This document shows, in pieces, positions 50,298 to 57,387 of a stretch of 57,387 nt of DNA. Source of the stretch: Mycobacterium sp. KBS0706 (GTDB lineage Bacteria; Pseudomonadota; Alphaproteobacteria; DSM-16000; Inquilinaceae). The notes under the pieces are model-generated. The model did not search any database and was not told where the DNA came from. It saw only the letters and a program-made list of their open reading frames with translations. The position numbers and the translations under genes are program-made. Position 1 is the stretch's first letter; every line of letters starts with the position of its first letter. The stretch lies in the NCBI RefSeq assembly GCF_005938675.2, contig NZ_VCCH02000053.1:1-57387 (forward strand), in the 5' to 3' direction.

Positions 50298-50624
50298 GTG
50301 GCCCGGGTCGAAATCAATCTGAACAACCGCCCCTATCCGATCGCCTGCGAAGACGGGCAGGAGGGGCGCGTCCGCGAGGTCGCCAGCTTCGTGCAGGAGC
50401 GGATCCGCGAGATCCAGGGCTCGGTGCGGACCGCGACCGACACGCATCTCCTGGTCATGGTCGCGCTGATGCTGGGCGACGAGCTGCTCGACCTGCGCGA
50501 GGGCAAGGTCCCGGGCGCCGCGGCCCCGGCGGCGTCGCCGCTGGACGACCCGGAGCTGTCGTCGCGGCTGCAGAAACTCGCGGATCGGATCGAGGCCATT
50601 GCAGCCCGGGTCGAGACACCCTAA
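50298..50624 (+). CDS. zapA: cell division protein ZapA
   Basis: The 108-residue protein shows the ZapA fold: VEINLNNRPYPIACEDGQEG, VASFVQERIREIQGSVRTAT, THLLVMVALMLGDELLDLRE. ZapA binds FtsZ and bundles protofilaments at mid-cell. It uses GTG at 50298. The 6S RNA and the 5-formyl-THF cyclo-ligase gene follow, as in many proteobacteria. Confidence 0.9.
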   Translation: MARVEINLNNRPYPIACEDGQEGRVREVASFVQERIREIQGSVRTATDTHLLVMVALMLGDELLDLREGKVPGAAAPAASPLDDPELSSRLQKLADRIEAIAARVETP

Positions 50625-50636
50625 ATCTGTTCGCGG

Positions 50637-50797
50637 AGCGGGGCTGCGCGGTGCGACAGGTCGCTTTGTCCCTGGGGCCGTAGCACTTCTCTTAGGGAGC
50701 TGTCCCTGCCGGGATCGTGGTCCCGGCAAACGGCGCCCACCTGCTGTTGCAGGGCCCAAGAGGAGACGATATGACCACCGGCCGATGCGGCTCCGCT
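50637..50797 (+). ncRNA. ssrS: 6S RNA
   Basis: The gap of 195 bases between zapA and the 5-formyl-THF cyclo-ligase gene is the standard site of ssrS. The ends pair: AGCGGGGCTGCG (50637-50648) with TGCGGCTCCGCT (50786-50797), 12 bp including G-U pairs. Inside, GCCGGGATCGTGGTCCCGGC forms a strong hairpin at about 50708-50727, and the middle region is purine/pyrimidine-unpaired as in 6S RNA. The length, about 161 bases, is right. 6S RNA mimics an open promoter and binds the housekeeping RNA polymerase in stationary phase. Exact ends are estimated from the closing stem. Confidence 0.85.
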
Positions 50798-50819
50798 ACT
50801 CCTTCTAGTTCCTCCTGCG

Positions 50820-51410
50820 ATGCCTGACGGGAGCGAGCTGCGCGACGCCAAGAAGGCGTTCCGGGCCGCGGCGCGGGAGCACCGTGCGGCCTATCATCAA
50901 GACCACGGCGCTGGAGCGGGCGAAAGGCTGCGCGACATCGTCTTGAAGACGATTCCCCTTCCCCCGGGCGGCGTGGTCAGCGGCTATCTGCCGATCGACG
51001 ACGAGCTCGACCCGCTGCCGCTGCTGCGCGCCGCGATCGATCGCGGCCATCACGCCTGCGTGCCGGTGGTGCAGGGCAAGGGCCGGCCCCTGGTGTTCCG
51101 CGACTGGAGGCCCGAGGCGCCGCTGGTCGAGGGCGTGTTCGGCGTGTCGGTGCCGGCGCCGTCGGCGGCCGAGCGGGTGCCGGATCTGCTGTTCGTGCCG
51201 CTGCTCGGCTTCGACCGCAAGGGCTTCCGCATGGGCTACGGCGCCGGCTTCTACGACCGCACCTTGGCCGGGCTGCGGGCGCAGAAGTCCGTGGTGGCGG
51301 TCGGGATCGGCTATGCCGGGCAGGAGGTCGCGGCGGTGCCGGTCGGCCTGCACGACGAAGCTTTGGATTGGATCGTGACGGATCGCGAGGCGATCCGCAT
51401 CGCTGTTTGA
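50820..51410 (+). CDS. fau: 5-formyltetrahydrofolate cyclo-ligase
   Basis: The 196-residue enzyme has the family elements LRDAKKAFRAAAREHR, VVSGYLPIDDELDPLPLLRA, VPVVQGKGRPLVFRDW, LLFVPLLGFDRKGFRMGYGA and GFYDRTLA. It converts 5-formyl-THF to 5,10-methenyl-THF with ATP. Gene order zapA - 6S RNA - fau is conserved; the leader of this mRNA may include the 6S RNA. It is followed at 12 bases by the YmdB-like gene. Confidence 0.93.
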   Translation: MPDGSELRDAKKAFRAAAREHRAAYHQDHGAGAGERLRDIVLKTIPLPPGGVVSGYLPIDDELDPLPLLRAAIDRGHHACVPVVQGKGRPLVFRDWRPEAPLVEGVFGVSVPAPSAAERVPDLLFVPLLGFDRKGFRMGYGAGFYDRTLAGLRAQKSVVAVGIGYAGQEVAAVPVGLHDEALDWIVTDREAIRIAV

Positions 51411-51422
51411 GACGGATTTCGG

Positions 51423-52262
51423 ATGCGAATTCTTTTCCTGGGTGATGTCGTCGGCCGCGCTGCCCGCGTGGCGGTGATGGAGCAGGTGCCGCGGCTGCGG
51501 CAGCGCCTCGACCTCGACTTCGTGGTGGTCAACGGCGAGAACTCGGCCGGAGGCTTCGGCATCACCCCGAAGATCGCCGAGGAGTTCTACGACTCCGGCG
51601 TCGACTGCCTGACCACCGGCAACCATATCTGGGACCAGCGCGAGCTCTTGGGCAGCATCGACCGCGACAAGCGGATGGTGCGCCCGGCCAATTTCCCGGC
51701 CGGCACGCCGGGGCGCGGCGCCACCCTGCTGCAGGCCCGCGGCGGCCGCCAGGTGCTGGTGATCAACCTGATGGCGCGGCTGTTCATGGACGCGCTGGAC
51801 GATCCCTTCGCCGCGGTCGACCGGCTGCTCGCCGACATGGCCATGCCTGGGGTGGTCGACGCCATCATCGTCGATTTCCATGGCGAGGCGTCGAGCGAGA
51901 AGATGGCGATGGGCCATCATCTCGACGGCCGGGTGACACTGGTGGTCGGCACCCATACCCATGTCCCGACCTCGGACCTGCACATCCTGCGCGGCGGTAC
52001 CGCCTACCAGACCGATGCCGGCATGTGCGGCGATTACGACAGCGTCATCGGCATGGTGAAGGAGCCGGCGATCGCTCGCTTCATCCGCAAGATGCCGACC
52101 GAGCGGCTGACCCCGGCCGAAGGCCAGCCGACGATCTGCGGCCTGGTCCTGGAGACCGACGAGACCACGGGACTCGCCCGCAAGGTCGAGCCGCTGCGCC
52201 TCGGCGGCCGGCTGGCGCCCGCCTGGCCGACCGGCTTCGCCCCGGCCGAATCGGCGGGCTGA
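51423..52262 (+). CDS. YmdB-family (TIGR00282) metallophosphoesterase
   Basis: The 279-residue protein has MRILFLGDVVGRAARVAVME, VVVNGENSAGGFGITPKIAE, TTGNHIWDQRELL, DFHGEASSEKMAMGHHLDGR and VVGTHTHVPTSDLHIL, so all the metal ligands (Asp, Asn, Glu, His) of the YmdB calcineurin-like family are in place. YmdB of Bacillus hydrolyses 2',3'-cyclic nucleotides such as cAMP and influences biofilm choice; the alphaproteobacterial role is unknown. It probably belongs to the same transcript as fau. Confidence 0.92.
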   Translation: MRILFLGDVVGRAARVAVMEQVPRLRQRLDLDFVVVNGENSAGGFGITPKIAEEFYDSGVDCLTTGNHIWDQRELLGSIDRDKRMVRPANFPAGTPGRGATLLQARGGRQVLVINLMARLFMDALDDPFAAVDRLLADMAMPGVVDAIIVDFHGEASSEKMAMGHHLDGRVTLVVGTHTHVPTSDLHILRGGTAYQTDAGMCGDYDSVIGMVKEPAIARFIRKMPTERLTPAEGQPTICGLVLETDETTGLARKVEPLRLGGRLAPAWPTGFAPAESAG

Positions 52263-52276
52263 GGCTATTCAACTTA

Positions 52277-52312
52277 TTTCCCAGCAACCGCGGCTATCCG
52301 ATTGCTGGGAAA
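52277..52312. terminator. perfect 11-bp hairpin between the ymdB-like gene and yebC
   Basis: TTTCCCAGCAA (52277-52287) and TTGCTGGGAAA (52302-52312) pair perfectly around a 14-base loop, 15 bases after the ymdB-like stop. No T-tract follows on the plus strand. It may end the fau-ymdB transcript, or be a regulator site for the yebC-ruv-tol operon that starts about 170 bases further. Confidence 0.5.
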
Positions 52313-52481
52313 CAGAATCTTGCGAATCAGAAATTTTCGTGTCCCTTTCCTCCGGGCCACAAAAGCGCCATAGTCTGGGCCTAACGCGGCGCCGGTGAAC
52401 GTGCGGTGACGCTTGCCGTCGCCGGTTCGGCCGCATATGTCTCGCGCCGCGAATTCTCCAAGTCAGTCAGGCACTGCCCCC

Positions 52482-53231
52482 ATGGCCGGTCATTCACAGT
52501 TCAAGAACATCATGCATCGCAAGGGCGCGCAGGACGCCAAGCGAGGCAAGATCTTCACCAAGCTCCAGCGCGAGATCACCATTTCCGCCAAACTCGGCCT
52601 GCCCGACCCGGCGATGAATCCGCGCCTGCGCGCCGCCATCCAGGCTGCGCGCAAGGAGAACATGCCGAAGGACAACATCGAGCGGGCGATCAAGCGCGCC
52701 ACCGGCGACGGCGACGACAGCGACTATGTCGAGATCCGGTACGAGGGCTACGGCCCGGCCGGCATCGCCGTGATCGTCGAGGCGCTGACCGACAACCGCA
52801 ACCGCACCGCGGCGGAAGTGCGCTCGACCTTCGTCAAGCACGGCGGGTCGCTGGGCGAGACCAACTCGGTCAGCTTCATGTTCAACCGGGTCGGCGAGCT
52901 GGTGTTCCCGGCCAAGGCCGCCAGCGCCGACGCCGTGTTCGAGGCGGCGCTGGAAGCCGGCGCCGACGATGTGCAAAGCGACGACGAGACCCACACCGTG
53001 ACCACCTCGGTCGAGGGCTTCGCCGCCGTGCGCGACGCGCTGGAGGAGAAATTCGGCACGCCGGATTCGTCCGGGCTGGTCTGGCGTCCGCTCAACACCA
53101 TCGCGGTGAACGAGGAGCAGGGCGCGGCGCTGCTGAAGCTGCTCGACACGCTCGACGACAATGACGACGTGCAGCGGGTCTCGGCCAATTTCGAGATCCC
53201 GGACGACATCATGGCGCGGCTCACGGCCTGA
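52482..53231 (+). CDS. yebC: YebC/PmpR-family protein
   Basis: The 249-residue protein matches the family throughout: AGHSQFKNIMHRKGAQDAKR, KIFTKLQREITISAKLGLPD, NMPKDNIERAIKRATG, YEGYGPAGIAVIVEALTDNR, GGSLGETNSVSFMFNRVGEL. YebC proteins were described as transcriptional regulators (PmpR) and more recently as helpers of ribosomes stalled at proline stretches. It starts the operon that continues with ruvCAB and tol genes. In this genome the Q in SQFKNI replaces the usual K/W pattern, as in other Rhodospirillales. Confidence 0.95.
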   Translation: MAGHSQFKNIMHRKGAQDAKRGKIFTKLQREITISAKLGLPDPAMNPRLRAAIQAARKENMPKDNIERAIKRATGDGDDSDYVEIRYEGYGPAGIAVIVEALTDNRNRTAAEVRSTFVKHGGSLGETNSVSFMFNRVGELVFPAKAASADAVFEAALEAGADDVQSDDETHTVTTSVEGFAAVRDALEEKFGTPDSSGLVWRPLNTIAVNEEQGAALLKLLDTLDDNDDVQRVSANFEIPDDIMARLTA

Positions 53232-53290
53232 GCCGGCGGAGGGGTGATGGCATTTCGGGGGATGGCGAGGGCAGGGGGGATGGACCGCCG

Positions 53291-53800
53291 ATGAGGATCC
53301 TCGGCCTCGACCCCGGGCTGCGCCACACCGGCTGGGGCGTCCTCGATGTCGACGGCAACCGGTTGCGCTACATCGCCGACGGTCGCGTCGATTCCGACGA
53401 CAAGGCCGACCTCGCCACCCGGCTGGTGCAGTTGCATGAGGGGCTGGTCGAGGTGATCCGGAGCTGGACGCCGGACGAGGCGGCGGTCGAGGAGACCTTC
53501 GTCAACAAGAACCCGAGCTCGACCCTGAAGCTGGGCCTGGCCCGCGGCGTGGTGCTGCTGGTGCCGGCCCTGGCCGGTCTGCGGGTCGCGGAATACGGCG
53601 CCAACCACATCAAGAAGTCGGTGGTCGGCGCCGGCCATGCCGACAAGACCCAGGTCCAGCACATGGTGCGGATGCTGCTGCCGGGCACCACCTTCAAGAC
53701 CCCGGACGCCGCCGACGCCCTGGCTGTCGCCATCTGCCACGCCCATCACCGCCAGACCGAGGCCAGCATCGCCGGCATCCGGCTGCAGGTGGCGCGATGA
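53291..53800 (+). CDS. ruvC: Holliday junction endonuclease RuvC
   Basis: The 169-residue resolvase has its acidic catalytic residues in place: D7 (ILGLDPGLRHTGWGV), Glu in AAVEETFVNKNPSSTLKLG, and Asp residues in TPDAADALAVAICHAHH. It resolves Holliday junctions with RuvAB. Its stop overlaps the ruvA start (ATGA), so the two are coupled. Confidence 0.97.
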   Translation: MRILGLDPGLRHTGWGVLDVDGNRLRYIADGRVDSDDKADLATRLVQLHEGLVEVIRSWTPDEAAVEETFVNKNPSSTLKLGLARGVVLLVPALAGLRVAEYGANHIKKSVVGAGHADKTQVQHMVRMLLPGTTFKTPDAADALAVAICHAHHRQTEASIAGIRLQVAR

Positions 53801-54413
53801 TCGCCCGGCTGCGCGGGCTGGTCGACAGCGCCGGGGCCGACCACGCCGTGATCGACTGCAACGGCGTCGGCTACCTCGTGTTCTGCTCGCGCCGCACCCT
53901 CGGCCTGCTCGGCGGCCCGCGCGAGGCGGTGGCGCTGCACATCGAGACCCATGTGCGCGAGGACCACATCCATCTCTACGGCTTCGCCGACACGGCGGAG
54001 CGCGACTGGTTCCGCATTCTGACCACGGTGCAAGGGGTGGGGGCCAAGGTCGGCCTCGCCATCCTGTCGGTGCTGTCGCCGGACCAGGTGGCGACCGCGA
54101 TCGCCGCCGGCGACAAGGCGATGCTGGCCCGGGCCGAAGGCGTCGGGCCGAAGCTGGCCGGCCGGATCGCGTCGGAGCTGAAGGACAAGGTCGGCGGCAT
54201 CGCCCTCGGGCCCGCCGTCGTCGCCCTCCACACCGGAGGTGCCGCCTTTGCCCCGGCGGAAGCGGGCGCCGCGGCCGACGCCGTCTCCGCTTTGGTCAAT
54301 CTCGGCTACGGCCGGGCCGAGGCCTTTGCCGCCGTGGCCCGGGCCGGCGGCAAGCTGGGGCCCGAGGCGACAGTGTCGGCGATCATCCCCGCCGCCTTGC
54401 GTGAGCTGGCGTC

Positions 54414-54417
<4 letters not shown>
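53797..54417 (+). CDS. ruvA: Holliday junction DNA helicase subunit RuvA
   Basis: The 206-residue protein starts MIARLRGLVDS and has the OB domain (VDCNGVGYLVF-like VIDCNGVGYLVFCSRRT), two helix-hairpin-helix motifs (ILTTVQGVGAKVGLAIL, RAEGVGPKLAGRIASELKDK) and the C-terminal domain for RuvB (LVNLGYGRAEAFAAVARA). It holds the junction for RuvB. Coupled by four-base overlaps to both neighbours. Confidence 0.97.
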
Positions 54418-55447
<1,030 letters not shown>

Positions 55448-55451
<4 letters not shown>

Positions 55452-55879
55452 CCGCCGCGCCGCATCTTTTCCCCGTCCGGGTCTATTGGGAGGACACGGA
55501 CGGCTCGGGCATCGTCTATCATGCCTCCTATCTGCGCTTCGCCGAGCGGGCGCGGACCGAGGTTTTGCGCGCGGCGGGGTTCGAGCAGTGGTCGATGTTG
55601 GCGGAGACCGGCATCGCCTTCGCCGTGCGCCATTGCGCCATCGATTTCCGCCGTTCCGCCCGGCTCGACGACCAGCTGATGGTCGAGACGCGGGTGACGG
55701 CGATCGGGGGCGCCAGTCTCGAAATGTCGCAGGCGATCCGGCGCGACGGGGACGACATCGTCACATTGCTGCTGAAATTGGCCTGCATCACTCGTGACGG
55801 CCGGGCGGCGCGGATGCCGCCCCGGCTCCGCGAGGTCTTCAACGCGATCAAGGGTCAGACCGCGTCACACGCGGCGTAG
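55448..55879 (+). CDS. ybgC: Tol-Pal cluster acyl-CoA thioesterase YbgC
   Basis: The 143-residue hot-dog-fold protein has VRVYWEDTDGSGIVYHASYL, with the catalytic Asp, followed by RFAERARTEVLRAAGFEQWS. YbgC hydrolyses short acyl-CoA/acyl-ACP and is nearly always encoded before tolQ. Position after ruvB by overlap and 13 bases before tolQ agrees. Confidence 0.95.
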
Positions 55880-55892
55880 GAAGGGCGAAGGT

Positions 55893-57139
<1,247 letters not shown>

Positions 57140-57149
57140 CAAGAGCCCC

Positions 57150-57387
57150 ATGCGTCCCAGTCTCATCATCTCCCTGGCCCTGCACGCGATCCTGCTGATC
57201 GTGTTGATGTTGGGGCTGCCGCTGTTTCGGCGCGACGCGCCGGCGATCGCGGTCGTGCCGGTGGAGATCGTCAGCGCCGATGCGGTGAACGAGGGCGCCA
57301 CCGGCGAGATCGCGCCGGACCGCCCGCCGGCGCCGGATGCCACCGGCGATGCCGAGGCGCCGCCGCCGCCGGCCGCGGCGAAGTCGC
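57150..57387 (+). CDS. tolA: TolA, 5' part (cut by the window end)
   Basis: The frame starts with ATG 57150 and codes for MRPSLIISLALHAILLIVLM, one membrane helix with the S..LH motif of TolA/TonB proteins, then a VVPVEIVSADAV strand and a Pro/Ala-rich region (PPAPDATGD, EAPPPPAAA) as the domain II linker begins. It follows tolR by ten bases. About 79 residues are visible; the rest lies outside the window. Confidence 0.88.
   Translation, partial: MRPSLIISLALHAILLIVLMLGLPLFRRDAPAIAVVPVEIVSADAVNEGATGEIAPDRPPAPDATGDAEAPPPPAAAKS

Overview
The window is GC-rich DNA (apart from a few AT-rich patches) carrying chromosomal housekeeping genes of an alphaproteobacterium. The best organism-level evidence is the right end, where zapA - 6S RNA - 5-formyl-THF cyclo-ligase - yebC - ruvCAB - ybgC - tolQRA follow each other, together with DUF3618/holin-like envelope genes behind a candidate EcfG-type promoter. 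The overall look fits a Rhodospirillales-type soil or plant-associated bacterium, but the genus cannot be fixed from sequence alone. No rRNA, tRNA, insertion sequence, integrase, phage or CRISPR array was seen.

Layout. 1-1738: gene-poor, degenerate DNA with one AT-richer lipoprotein gene, a 63-bp scrap of a MocR gene and a palindromic repeat. 1739-4870: a GT4 glycosyltransferase, then a three-gene envelope/stress cluster. 4914-7498: a MocR-type GntR/aminotransferase regulator beside pyridoxal kinase pdxY. 7644-15398: an RTX protein, a Na+/H+ antiporter fused to a cyclic-nucleotide-binding domain, a PhoX-family Tat-exported protein, and a LysR gene divergent from a DUF3237 gene. 15627-19368: adenine deaminase, AzgA purine permease and a small exported protein. 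19391-22570: a hydantoinase/oxoprolinase-type protein and two tandem paralogous acidic proteins with duplicated upstream regions. 22592-27580: a leftward catabolic operon (DapA-like aldolase/lyase, FCD-GntR regulator, sugar-type ABC binding protein and two permeases, no ATPase), with a strongly folded element between the binding protein and the first permease. 27704-30815: homocysteine S-methyltransferase and a NarL-type two-component system. 31005-32961: a MotA/ExbB-like three-gene membrane operon. 32969-38728: UPF0260 protein and amidase leftward, then pxpB-pxpC, an alpha/beta hydrolase, a NUDIX and an HD hydrolase rightward. 38893-43330: LysR, GST, isochorismatase-type hydrolase, pterin dehydratase, FolB and an aspartoacylase-like protein. 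43498-45511: amtB behind a good sigma-54 promoter, then a small secreted repeat protein. 45524-48676: gap and tkt. 48941-57387: an Ldh_2 oxidoreductase followed by the conserved division, repair and Tol block, cut by the window end inside tolA.

The most interesting material is: (1) the MotA/ExbB-like operon at 31005-32961, which has TolQR-like topology without the TolR-type transmembrane Asp and lies divergent to a two-component system; (2) the tandem acidic protein pair at 21486-22570, each with the same AT-rich upstream block at exactly the same distance from its start codon; (3) the nested five-stem element at 24372-24639 inside the ABC operon; (4) the EcfG-like promoter before the DUF3618 cluster; and (5) the 6S RNA and sigma-54 amtB promoter, which are not protein features and are easily missed. 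All functional statements come from reading motifs; no database search was run.
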